Both the position numbers and the translations under genes were made by a program. The notes under the pieces are model-generated. The model was not told the DNA's origin. It did no database searches and worked only from the letters and a program-made list of their open reading frames with translations. From NCBI GenBank assembly GCA_025355395.1, contig JANXZT010000403.1, positions 1-17,074 of the forward strand: a stretch of 17,074 nucleotides of DNA. Reading direction: 5' to 3'. Below, in pieces: positions 6,537-14,292 of this stretch; position 1 is the first letter of the stretch; every line of letters starts with the position of its first letter. This DNA is from Betaproteobacteria bacterium (GTDB lineage Bacteria > Pseudomonadota > Gammaproteobacteria > Burkholderiales > Casimicrobiaceae).

Positions 6537-8471
6537 ATGAGTTTCGATATCGAAAGCGCCGCAGAGGCGATCACACAACTGAGCCTGGACAATGTTGAAC
6601 AGGCACCCGTTCACGACACTGAGAGGCAGATCATGAAGAAGGCCCAACTCCACATCGACACCATCGAGCGGCAGAAGGAATACGTCGCCAAGCAGAAGGC
6701 GAAGGGTGGGGGTGTCGGTGTGGTGTTTCAGGACGCCTTCATTCGCGGCATGCGCGACCTCGGCTACAAGGACCCCGCATGGGCGCTCTCGGAGTTGATC
6801 GACAACTCCGTACAAGCCGGCGCCAACACGGTGGAGATCCGTATCGGCTTCGAAAAAGGAAATGCGACGCAGGCGAAGAACCCATCGCAAATCGCCATCG
6901 TCGATGACGGCAACGGCATGCACCCGGAGATGATCGGCTACGCCGTGCGTTGGGGTGGCACCGACCGCGAGGACGACCGGAACGGCTTTGGCCGGTTTGG
7001 CTACGGTCTTCCGAGTTCGTGCGTAAGCATCGCCTGCAAATACACCGTGTACTCCAAAGTCAAGGGTGGTCAGTGGCACGCCGTCACGATAGACCTCGAT
7101 AAGTTGGCGCAGGCGAGCGCCGATACGAAGTTGACCGAAGAATTGCTGAAGTCGAAGCAGACACCATTGCCGGCGTGGCTTCTGTCAGGAACGCCCAACG
7201 GAGCCGTGGCACTCGGTGAGGTCGAGTCCAGCACGGTGATCGTGCTGGAGGATTTGGATCGCCTTCGTCGCATGAGCGGATGGATTCAGGTCAAGGCGCT
7301 TAAGGAGCGGCTTCTGCGGCAGTTCGGCATCATCTATCGACACTGGATTCCCGAGGTGCGCATCGTCGTCGACGGCATTGAATGCGAGCCTGTCGATCCG
7401 CTGTTCCTGCTGCCGCATGCCAGGTATATCGATGAGACGACCATCAAGGCGAAGCAGATCGTTCACACCGCCTTCGATGTCCAAACGCGCGACGGTCGAA
7501 CCGGCACGGTCAAGATTCGGGCGGCATACCTGCACCCACAATTCTCGTGGGCAACGCCGGACGAGTTGTCGAGTGTTAAGCAGAAGAACAAGCGCTGGGA
7601 CCAAGTGCTTGCTCCCGTGCGCGGTCTCAACGGCCTTCTCGTTTGCCGTGAAGGTCGGCAGATCGACGTAGTGCAGCCAACGTGGACGAAGTTCCAAAAC
7701 AACGATGCGTATATCAAGATCGAGATCGATTTCGACCCGGTACTGGATGAGTATTTCAGCATCACTACCTCGAAGCAACAGATTCGCATCGAAGACGAGA
7801 TGATGGAGAAGTTGCAGGCGGACGGAAAGAATGCAGGAGGACTGAGGTCGCTTGTCCAGGACATTCGTCGTCAGTTTGACCAAGACGGAAACGAACTGGA
7901 CGCCAAGATCAAGAATCTGATCGCGCAGGTCGCTGTCGAACTTCCGGCAGCGAATGCAATGGTCGAAGCCGAGCGATTCAAGACCAAGACCCCTCGCGTG
8001 TCGCAGGAGATGAAGGACGAAGCCGAGCGAAACTTCAACCAAGAGGTATCTCTCCGGTCGAAGGAAAGCGGCCGCAGTGAAGAGGAGGTGCGGGAGCAAG
8101 TCACGGCGGAAGTGAAGAAGCGTCCGTGGGACATTGAGTTCCAGGCCATCGATGAAGGGCCGTTCTACATCCCCAAACGCATGGGCGAGCAGAAGCGCAT
8201 CGTGCTCAACACATCGCATCCCTTCTACTCGCGCCTCTACGCGAAGGCGGCCGGTAATGTGACATCAGCACTAGAAGTGCTCCTCTTCGTGCTCGCCGAT
8301 GGAGAGATCGACGCTGATGGTCACCGGGCTGCGTTTTACAAGTCCGAACGACACCACTGGTCTGAACTGCTCTCGCACGCATTGACGAGTCTCGTGTCGC
8401 AAGGCGCCCTCGACGACGCAACCTCAGCGGAGATGGAACGAGACGAACAAACCCGGATGACGGCGAAGTAG
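6537..8471 (+). CDS. MORC-like GHKL ATPase 1 (644 aa)
   Basis: An ATP-binding protein with a GHKL (HATPase_c_3, MORC/MutL-like) domain. The three nucleotide-binding motifs are visible: N-box ELIDNSVQA (86-94, catalytic-type Glu86 and Asn90), DDGNGM (123-128) and the glycine-rich lid NGFGRFGYGLPSS (149-161). An S5-fold transducer region follows, ending in TSKQQIR (411-417), where a Lys normally reaches the ATP of the GHKL domain. Residues about 435-530 are charged and helical, probably coiled coil. The C-terminal domain starts around NTSHPFYSRLY (559-569). Family knowledge suggests ATP-driven dimerisation and DNA clamping. The ATG has AGGAAG 8 bases upstream. About 60 N-terminal residues with a long helix precede the ATPase domain and are absent from its downstream paralog. 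No nuclease motif was found. Confidence 0.88.
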   Translation: MSFDIESAAEAITQLSLDNVEQAPVHDTERQIMKKAQLHIDTIERQKEYVAKQKAKGGGVGVVFQDAFIRGMRDLGYKDPAWALSELIDNSVQAGANTVEIRIGFEKGNATQAKNPSQIAIVDDGNGMHPEMIGYAVRWGGTDREDDRNGFGRFGYGLPSSCVSIACKYTVYSKVKGGQWHAVTIDLDKLAQASADTKLTEELLKSKQTPLPAWLLSGTPNGAVALGEVESSTVIVLEDLDRLRRMSGWIQVKALKERLLRQFGIIYRHWIPEVRIVVDGIECEPVDPLFLLPHARYIDETTIKAKQIVHTAFDVQTRDGRTGTVKIRAAYLHPQFSWATPDELSSVKQKNKRWDQVLAPVRGLNGLLVCREGRQIDVVQPTWTKFQNNDAYIKIEIDFDPVLDEYFSITTSKQQIRIEDEMMEKLQADGKNAGGLRSLVQDIRRQFDQDGNELDAKIKNLIAQVAVELPAANAMVEAERFKTKTPRVSQEMKDEAERNFNQEVSLRSKESGRSEEEVREQVTAEVKKRPWDIEFQAIDEGPFYIPKRMGEQKRIVLNTSHPFYSRLYAKAAGNVTSALEVLLFVLADGEIDADGHRAAFYKSERHHWSELLSHALTSLVSQGALDDATSAEMERDEQTRMTAK

Positions 8472-8495
8472 CAGCGCGTAAACTCGCACGAACTA

Positions 8496-8522
8496 GCGGC
8501 CCGAGGCGACCCCTCGGGCCGC
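8496..8522 (+). other. Strong intercistronic hairpin between the two ATPase genes
   Basis: A perfect 11-bp stem: GCGGCCCGAGG (8496-8506), loop CGACC, CCTCGGGCCGC (8512-8522). No T tract follows, so it is probably an mRNA stability or partial-termination element that would set the ratio of the two ATPases. Confidence 0.65.
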
Positions 8523-8560
8523 TCGCCAGCTCGGGTTTCGAAAATGAAGGGATGGGTACC

Positions 8561-10120
8561 GTGAGCAAGATGTCGAACTCAATCGTCGCGCTCGACAAGT
8601 TCATCTTGTCTACGCGCGATTCCGGATACAAAAGCACCCCGAGCGCAGTCTCGGAACTCCTCGACAACGCGCTTCAGGCCGGGGCGAGGCGGGTTCGCAT
8701 CAGCATCGAGAAGGTCGAGGGGCCGACGGGTGCCGACATCCGCGTACAGGTTGCCGACGACGGATGCGGCATGGACCGGCATACGCTCGTGCAGGCGATG
8801 CGGTTTGGCGGAAGCGGTCGATTCAACGATCGCAATGGCCTCGGTCGCTTCGGTATGGGGTTACCGAACGCTTCTCTTGGTCAGGCCCGCCGTGTCACCG
8901 TTCACACCTGGCAATCGGCCACGTCCGTGCTCAGCACGTACCTAGATGTCGATGAAATCGCTTCCGGCGGGGTGGAGAGTGTCCCCGAGCCGGTGCGGCA
9001 GAAGATTCCTGCGGCGGACGCCATCAGGCTCTCGCCAGCGCACGGGACCACTGTCGTATGGGAGCGCTGCGATCGTCTGGACAACCGGCGCACCACGACG
9101 CTTGTCCGCAAATTGAGTGCGGCCCTCGGGCGCATCTTCCGCCACTTCTTGTTCGACGGGCTCGTCATCGAGATCAACGGCGTCGCCGTGAAGCCTCTTG
9201 ATCCGCTGTACTTGCATCCCGACGCCATTCACAGCGGAGCCCGGTCGTTTCAATCATCCTGGTCCTGCGAGATTTATTCTGACCCGAGCGATGAGGACAG
9301 TCCGATAGGAACAGTTGAAGTGCTCTTTTCTGAGCTTCCGGTCGATGCGTGGAACGGTCTCAGCAACGAACAAAAGAGAAGTCTTGGCATTGCTGACGGT
9401 GCCGGGGTCTCTATCGTGCGGGCAGGCCGAGAGGTGGACTATGGCTGGTTCTTTATGGGCGCCAAGCGGCGCGAGAACTATGACGACTGGTGGCGTTGCG
9501 AGGTTCGGTTCGAGCCCGTATTGGACGAAGCCTTCGGCATCACCCACACGAAGCAGCAAATCCGCCCGAAAGAGTACTTGAGTGAGGTGCTGAATGGATT
9601 CATGGAGACGACGGCAAAGGCACTCAATGCGCGAGCGCGCGATACCTTCGCTTCGATCAAGCTGAGTAAAGCGTCAACATCCGCAGAGCAGGTGGCAGCG
9701 GCCCGCGATTGGCGAATGAAGCCGCTGCCGCCGCGGACCACAAACGGTACGGTGCGTGCGGACTACAAGCTGCTCTTCGAACGCAATCCAACGCTGCGCG
9801 GAATTCAAGAGGCAGACGCACCAACATATCACCTCCTTGAGGACGAGGTCGGCTCGTCGCTTTTTCTCGACTCTATTCGCGTCGGCAATGCGATCGTTGG
9901 CGTCGTGAATCCGAGGCACCAATTTTATCGGCAACTTTATGAACCGATCATGTCTGGGAAGGAAATTGATGGAGTGCAACTCGCAAGTGCTATGAGATTG
10001 ACGGTTCTCGCGGCGGCTCGCGCGGAGGCGAGTTTTACGAACCCTGTGGAGCGCAAAGTGCTGGAGGCTTTCAGAACCGAGTGGAGCCAGGCGATGGATG
10101 TGCTGTTGGCGAAGCGATGA
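8561..10120 (+). CDS. MORC-like GHKL ATPase 2 (519 aa), paralog of the upstream ATPase
   Basis: A second GHKL ATPase with the same layout as its neighbour: N-box SELLDNALQA (31-40, Glu32, Asn36), DDGCGM (66-71), lid NGLGRFGMGLPN (92-103), then an S5-like transducer with HTKQQIR (329-335). It lacks the N-terminal helix and has a shorter charged linker, but shares the C-terminal motif N-x-x-H-x-F-Y-x-x-L-Y (NPRHQFYRQLY). All catalytic-type positions are intact in both, so a heterodimer of two active ATPases is the simplest reading. I prefer GTG 8561 because GAAGGGA at 8546-8552 is well spaced for it; ATG 8552 would overlap that site and ATG 8570 is also possible. It follows the first ATPase by about 90 bases and overlaps the next gene by 4 bases. 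Confidence 0.88.
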   Translation: MSKMSNSIVALDKFILSTRDSGYKSTPSAVSELLDNALQAGARRVRISIEKVEGPTGADIRVQVADDGCGMDRHTLVQAMRFGGSGRFNDRNGLGRFGMGLPNASLGQARRVTVHTWQSATSVLSTYLDVDEIASGGVESVPEPVRQKIPAADAIRLSPAHGTTVVWERCDRLDNRRTTTLVRKLSAALGRIFRHFLFDGLVIEINGVAVKPLDPLYLHPDAIHSGARSFQSSWSCEIYSDPSDEDSPIGTVEVLFSELPVDAWNGLSNEQKRSLGIADGAGVSIVRAGREVDYGWFFMGAKRRENYDDWWRCEVRFEPVLDEAFGITHTKQQIRPKEYLSEVLNGFMETTAKALNARARDTFASIKLSKASTSAEQVAAARDWRMKPLPPRTTNGTVRADYKLLFERNPTLRGIQEADAPTYHLLEDEVGSSLFLDSIRVGNAIVGVVNPRHQFYRQLYEPIMSGKEIDGVQLASAMRLTVLAAARAEASFTNPVERKVLEAFRTEWSQAMDVLLAKR

Positions 10121-12072
10121 AAGGTTGGATTCAACTCACTACCGAAGCGATTGAAGCGAAAGAGCCGGCAACGTTTCTGCGTGACACCCTGAAGCTGCTC
10201 TACCCAGCAAGCGAAGTCGGTGTTGCCGAGGAGCTTGATGCTTCTAACACGGAGGAACTGATCGCCGCAGCAATGGAGCGCGCGCGGCGAATGAAGGACC
10301 CCGATAACCGCGCGTGGGGCGTGTCCCTGACTGGAGTGTTGGGTGACCTTCTGCAGCAAGGGTGGCTACTCAAGTTCGCGCGCAAGCACTTGTGGGGGCT
10401 GCGACCGCTCGCCGGCATGACGCGCGAAGCGCTACGCGAGCGCCTTCTCGTGCGCAGGGACGAACAACTCGCCAAACAGTCGGTACGAGCATTCGTCAAA
10501 GATATGGAGCGGTGGCGCCTCTATCGTGGACAGCGCACCTCTGTCATCTGCCTCCTCCGGGACGGAAGGCCGCTCGCAGAAAAGCTGGCGAGCGGAACGC
10601 CGCTTTCCGATCTGATTGACCCATACATCCAGTTCGTCTCCGCGAACAGCACGTGCGAGCTGACCGGGCTGAAGACGCAAGACATCTGGAGGTACTTCCG
10701 GCACACGTGGTCGAATCCCTATGAAAGCGTGCCCGGGAGATCGCTGCAATTCATTGTGAGAGACCGTGCCGCCCCATTCCATCCTGTCATGGGCATCGCC
10801 GCGCTGAGCAGCGCAGCCGTGCGTCTTGGCCCGCGTGATCGATTCATCGGATGGGATACTGACCTCGCCGCGGACGCACTCCTTAGTTCACCGGATGCGC
10901 AGTGGGGGGGGTGGGCGGCAAAAGTCCTGCAGACAGCGATCGGTGAGATATACAAAGTCGATCTTGTGCGGGACGGACTCCTACCGGCAGACCAAAGGTG
11001 CTGGACGCAGGAGATCGCGGTGACAATGGCCCGAGTTGGCGCAGATGCGAAGGCTCAGCACCATCGATTGATGGCGGCCCAAGAGTACAAAGCCGCGGCT
11101 GATATCTGGACCGAAGAAGCGTGCGCAGCACGCGCAGAGATGCCACTCTTTCGAGCCAAAAGGTCCCTTGAGTTGTCCAAGCTCATTCCGCTCCTCTTCC
11201 AAATCGAGAACAAGTGTCCAAGCGAGCCCGAGAGAAGGGACCTCTTGGGCAAGGTGATTCGCATTGCCCGCGGCAAGACCGTCGGAACCGAAATCGCGGA
11301 TTTGACGGTATGCGGGGCGATCGCTCCGTACTCGCACTTGAATGCAGGCAAGCTCGTTGCGATGCTCGCAACGACTCCTGCAGTTATCGCCGAATACAAG
11401 CGGCGCTATGCCGGATCGCCGGGTGTGATCGCCTCATCGATGGCGGGAAGGCCAATCGGTAGGCCGGCGAATCTTTGCTACATCGGCACGACGAGCCTGT
11501 ACGGCCGAAGGCCAAATCAATACGACCGGCTTAGCATGCCCGCGGAACTCGTTGGCGGCGCTCCCGGCCAAGCCATTCGCTACGAATTCGTTCGCGATGC
11601 AACTGACTCGCGCACGCAGGGGGTTGGAACCTTCCAATTTTCATCGAAGACGCTCAAGGGGCTGGAGCGCTTCGTGTCGAGTCGGCGCGGTGGTTGGAAA
11701 GCCAACAACCTCTTTGGCGAAGGAACAAGCCCCAAATTGCGCGGGCTACGGGACGGCTTGATGGCGTTAGGATTGAACGCGGACGAATTACTCATTCACG
11801 GTATCGAACGCTGCATGTACGGGGTCAAACTCGCCCGAAATCTAGATCGCTATCTTCTCGGCATGGCTGAATCGCCGGAATGGGTCTTCGATCTCGACGC
11901 GGATTCAACTGCTCAAGTTTCCCGATGGTGGGCGGCGCGCTGGGCGCAATCGCGATCTGATCGAAAGGATGTTCTTGCCCTTATTCGACGCGAAGGCCTT
12001 GCGCATCCCATTCGACACGGCGGCAGAGTGCGACTTCCCGAACAAGAGAACGGACAAGGCGAGTTGATCTGA
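10117..12072 (+). CDS. DUF4338 / DruA-like protein (651 aa)
   Basis: It resembles DUF4338, the family of Druantia protein DruA. Supporting segments are GRSLQFIVRDRAAPFHPVMG (207-226) with LSSAAVRLGPRDRFIGW (230-246), CGAIAPYSHLNAGKLVAMLA (399-418) with AEYKRRYAGSPGVIASSMAG (425-444), and YIGTTSLYGRRPNQYDRL (455-472). A tail follows with TFQFSSKTL (505-513) and GEGTSPKLRGLRDGL (534-548). At 651 aa it is longer than I would expect for a minimal DruA; residues 1-150 appear to be an extra N-terminal helical region. DruA biochemistry is not settled; a role in DNA recognition or cleavage is plausible only. ATG 10117 overlaps the stop of ATPase 2 (ATGA), so the two are probably translationally coupled; a GTG at 10081 is in frame but would overlap more. 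No DruE-type helicase is present. Confidence 0.78.
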   Translation: MKGWIQLTTEAIEAKEPATFLRDTLKLLYPASEVGVAEELDASNTEELIAAAMERARRMKDPDNRAWGVSLTGVLGDLLQQGWLLKFARKHLWGLRPLAGMTREALRERLLVRRDEQLAKQSVRAFVKDMERWRLYRGQRTSVICLLRDGRPLAEKLASGTPLSDLIDPYIQFVSANSTCELTGLKTQDIWRYFRHTWSNPYESVPGRSLQFIVRDRAAPFHPVMGIAALSSAAVRLGPRDRFIGWDTDLAADALLSSPDAQWGGWAAKVLQTAIGEIYKVDLVRDGLLPADQRCWTQEIAVTMARVGADAKAQHHRLMAAQEYKAAADIWTEEACAARAEMPLFRAKRSLELSKLIPLLFQIENKCPSEPERRDLLGKVIRIARGKTVGTEIADLTVCGAIAPYSHLNAGKLVAMLATTPAVIAEYKRRYAGSPGVIASSMAGRPIGRPANLCYIGTTSLYGRRPNQYDRLSMPAELVGGAPGQAIRYEFVRDATDSRTQGVGTFQFSSKTLKGLERFVSSRRGGWKANNLFGEGTSPKLRGLRDGLMALGLNADELLIHGIERCMYGVKLARNLDRYLLGMAESPEWVFDLDADSTAQVSRWWAARWAQSRSDRKDVLALIRREGLAHPIRHGGRVRLPEQENGQGELI

Positions 12073-12204
12073 GCCGGGCGCCGGGCATATCTCAAGCCTC
12101 ACGCACAGGACGTTCGCAAAGACAAGCGATGGATTAATTCTCGCCTTCGCAACGCCCGTGCGCCCTTGCCGACATGAGATAGAGGCCCGAAAGCGGATGC
12201 TGAA
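12073..12204. other. Convergent intergenic gap
   Basis: It separates the end of the DruA-like gene from the end of the minus-strand transfer operon. A widely spaced 7-base inverted repeat is present (TATCTCA 12088-12094, TGAGATA 12175-12181). I see no clear terminator and no gene. Confidence 0.4.
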
Positions 12205-12537
12205 CTACCTCCGCATCGCCCGCGCCATCACCGCCGCGAGAATCTTGCGACGCTCGCATGCTTCATCCCGACTGATCCGCTTCGGTCGCACGCGCACCGT
12301 GTAGCCGCGCACAACAGACACCGTGGGCCCTAGCTCGCCGTTGCCATCATCGAGCGAGTTCGTAAGTTCTTCGTCCGAACTTCTCACGCCGCGTGCGGTA
12401 AGGCTCACTTGGCCTGAGCCAGCCGCCAGAGCATGCGTCCCCTGCACCCCTGTCTTGCCAATGGAAAGGGCGACGCCGCAGCCGCACGACGCACACACGG
12501 TGGCGCGCGCGGTTTTGGGTACATCGGGGGTGCCCAT
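12205..12537 (-). CDS. Small hypothetical protein with a CxxCxC motif
   Basis: An unrecognised 110-aa protein, last in the minus-strand operon. CASCGC at 15-20 gives three closely spaced cysteines, as in half of a zinc ribbon, but no second cysteine pair is present. The middle is polar (SSDEELTNSLDDGNGE, 53-68). The C-terminal 40 residues are strongly basic (VRVRPKRISRDEACERRK), compatible with nucleic-acid contact. The ATG lies 24 bases after the stop of the upstream gene with no strong Shine-Dalgarno. Its place next to replication-relaxation and coupling-type genes suggests an accessory role in element transfer or maintenance. It could be spurious, since the opposite strand is also open over part of the region. 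Confidence 0.5.
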   Translation of the reverse strand: MGTPDVPKTARATVCASCGCGVALSIGKTGVQGTHALAAGSGQVSLTARGVRSSDEELTNSLDDGNGELGPTVSVVRGYTVRVRPKRISRDEACERRKILAAVMARAMRR

Positions 12538-12561
12538 ACGGGTGAAGGCGCGAGGCTCTTC

Positions 12562-13296
12562 CTAGTCCTCGCCGATGATCTTCTTGAGCTTGCGCTCATA
12601 GATGCGCATCGCGTGCCCTTCGAGACGCCGTATCACTTGTGGCGGCAAGTCGGTCCGTTGCCGCAATTCCTCCCGCTCATGTTCGTACCCATTCTCCAAC
12701 TCCTCGATCCGCCGCCGCAGTGCTCTGTCCTCAGCGTCAGCCGAAGTACCGTCATCAAGCGCCAATGCCTCAACGTCGAACGGCTCATGGAAGAAATCGA
12801 GGTAGAGATCGCGGGCGGTGATCTCGATAAGAAAGCACACCGCATCAGCGCTTCCTGATACGCGATGCACTATTCTGTTTTCCACCTTGTCATCAGGCCA
12901 GAGCGGATTTCTTGACTGTTTGAATGAATGGCGGTCCGCTTGGTGTTGGTCTCCGACGAATACCTTGACGCCCAGGTCTCCAGTTCCTCGCAATTCCTCG
13001 TGGGCGTAGACATCGATCACATGCGCATACCGATATGGGTCGTACCCCGCCACTACCGACCAGGGCGGAGGCGTGATCGGCGGCGAATAGACTTTCGCCT
13101 CGTACGATCTATCCTCGACATGCACCGTGCATCGGCTTTCGACGATGCGGTGCCGCCCCGGCATCGGGGCGAAAGGGGAACGCTCCGGCTCGTCAGGCGG
13201 CGGAAGTGCTGGAACAGGTCTCGTCGACGGAATTTTCGAAGTTGAATCTCCGGCACCAAGCAGGAATAGCCCGCCGAGGATCAAGACAGGGTGCAC
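12562..13296 (-). CDS. Putative exported or membrane-tethered coiled-coil protein
   Basis: An unrecognised 244-aa protein. The N-terminus (MHPVLILGGLFLLGAGDSTS) is a short hydrophobic segment that could be a signal peptide or anchor; there is no lipobox cysteine. A Pro-rich stretch follows (RPVPALPPPDEPERSPFAP, 26-44), then a mixed domain containing PPPWSVVAGYDPYRYAHVI. Residues about 187-240 are highly charged and helical (LRRRIEELENGYEHEREE), probably coiled coil. The start is GTG at 13296 with AAAGGAG 7 bases upstream. That Shine-Dalgarno overlaps the TAA stop of the preceding gene, so the two genes are tightly coupled. An envelope-associated accessory function in the transfer module is inferred from position only. 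Confidence 0.65.
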   Translation of the reverse strand: MHPVLILGGLFLLGAGDSTSKIPSTRPVPALPPPDEPERSPFAPMPGRHRIVESRCTVHVEDRSYEAKVYSPPITPPPWSVVAGYDPYRYAHVIDVYAHEELRGTGDLGVKVFVGDQHQADRHSFKQSRNPLWPDDKVENRIVHRVSGSADAVCFLIEITARDLYLDFFHEPFDVEALALDDGTSADAEDRALRRRIEELENGYEHEREELRQRTDLPPQVIRRLEGHAMRIYERKLKKIIGED

Positions 13297-13308
13297 GATA
13301 TGTCTCCT

Positions 13309-14292
13309 TTAGAAGAGGGAAAGCAACTGCGCTCGCGTGGCGACCACGCGGTCGCGCGCACTGATGCGCCCCGAGGTGAAGTGCTGCCGCGGGTCGTATG
13401 CCGTCCCTTCCGTCGCCCGCCAGTACTCAGCTAAGGTGAGCCAGATCGGGCCGAGCGGGTTGGCGAGGTAGGCGGCGCTCGTGGCGAGCCAGTGCTGGTT
13501 CTTGAGGACGGAGGGCGTTCGCGTATGCACATCGTCAGGTCGGTGAATCTGCAAGAGCCGTTCGGCGATGGCGTTGCGGCGCTCCTCGCTTGGGAAGATG
13601 TACAGCACGCGGAACGGGTGCTCTTTGAACGCTTCTTTCGGTGCGCCACTGCGACGCGCGAAACCGCCGGTGGCGTAGAAGCGGTGGTATCCCCACGCCT
13701 TCTTCATGAGTTGCCGCCCGGCCTCCTTGGCGCGGTCGTATTCGAGGAAGAAGCTGTGCTCCGCCTCTTTGCCATCGGAGACCATCACGAAGGCATCCGG
13801 CTTCAAGATGAAGCGCCTGCCGCCCTCTAACTCGTCGGTCTCAAACTGAAAGAGCGCGGGCCAGGTGAGGAACTCCTCGATCCTGAGGCGTGGCTCGGCG
13901 CGCACGGCGGCCACCAGGGCGACTTTGTGATCAATGAGCTTGACCTCGTGCGCGAGCGTCGTTTGCGCGAGCGACACGCGATCAATGAAGTGCTCCCATG
14001 ACATCTTAGGGAACGCCGCCAAGTGAACGGTGCTCCTCAGCGCATCGAATCCCTTCCGTCCGAGCGAGAGGAGCGACGGGAAGAAGTGTCCGGGATTGGT
14101 CGGAGGGCGGTGCTCCCGGACATAGCCCGCGCACGCAAGCTTTCCGAGGCGCTTCTTTGCGACCTCGTAGCTGCCGCCGAAGTACAGGCCGGCGGCCTGC
14201 GCCCGCGTCATCACCCGCGACTCAAGCAACCCATAGAAGAGCCGTGCGTCGCGCGCTTGGAGCACCGGGTCGCGTTCCACGCTACGCGTCAT
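13309..14292 (-). CDS. Replication-relaxation family protein
   Basis: A 327-aa protein with the layout of the replication-relaxation family (Replic_Relax), known from plasmids and mobilisable elements and linked to replication and DNA relaxation. Residues 10-87 form a winged-helix-like domain (LESRVMTRAQAAGLYFGG, then AKKRLGKLACAGYV, then FPSLLSLGRKGFDAL). The central part carries KPDAFVMV (164-171) followed by HSFFLEYDRAKE (179-190), the P-D-A and F-L-E-x-D pattern typical of the family and reminiscent of a PD-(D/E)XK core. I chose ATG 14292 because AAGGAG lies about 6 bases upstream; the open frame extends to 14403 but overlaps the ATPase gene more. It overlaps the end of the coupling-type ATPase by 11 bases, so the two are translated together. 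Confidence 0.75.
   Translation of the reverse strand: MTRSVERDPVLQARDARLFYGLLESRVMTRAQAAGLYFGGSYEVAKKRLGKLACAGYVREHRPPTNPGHFFPSLLSLGRKGFDALRSTVHLAAFPKMSWEHFIDRVSLAQTTLAHEVKLIDHKVALVAAVRAEPRLRIEEFLTWPALFQFETDELEGGRRFILKPDAFVMVSDGKEAEHSFFLEYDRAKEAGRQLMKKAWGYHRFYATGGFARRSGAPKEAFKEHPFRVLYIFPSEERRNAIAERLLQIHRPDDVHTRTPSVLKNQHWLATSAAYLANPLGPIWLTLAEYWRATEGTAYDPRQHFTSGRISARDRVVATRAQLLSLF

Noticed and set aside
6537..12072. Assignment as a Druantia system
   Set aside because: Only a DruA-like protein is present; the defining large helicase DruE and the other Druantia genes are absent from the window.
6537..12072. Assignment as an mza or other MORC/Z1 system
   Set aside because: No Z1-type helicase/nuclease or AIPR protein was found beside the ATPases.
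12088..12181. 7-base inverted repeat in the convergent gap
   Set aside because: The arms are 80 bases apart and no T tract follows, so a terminator is not supported.
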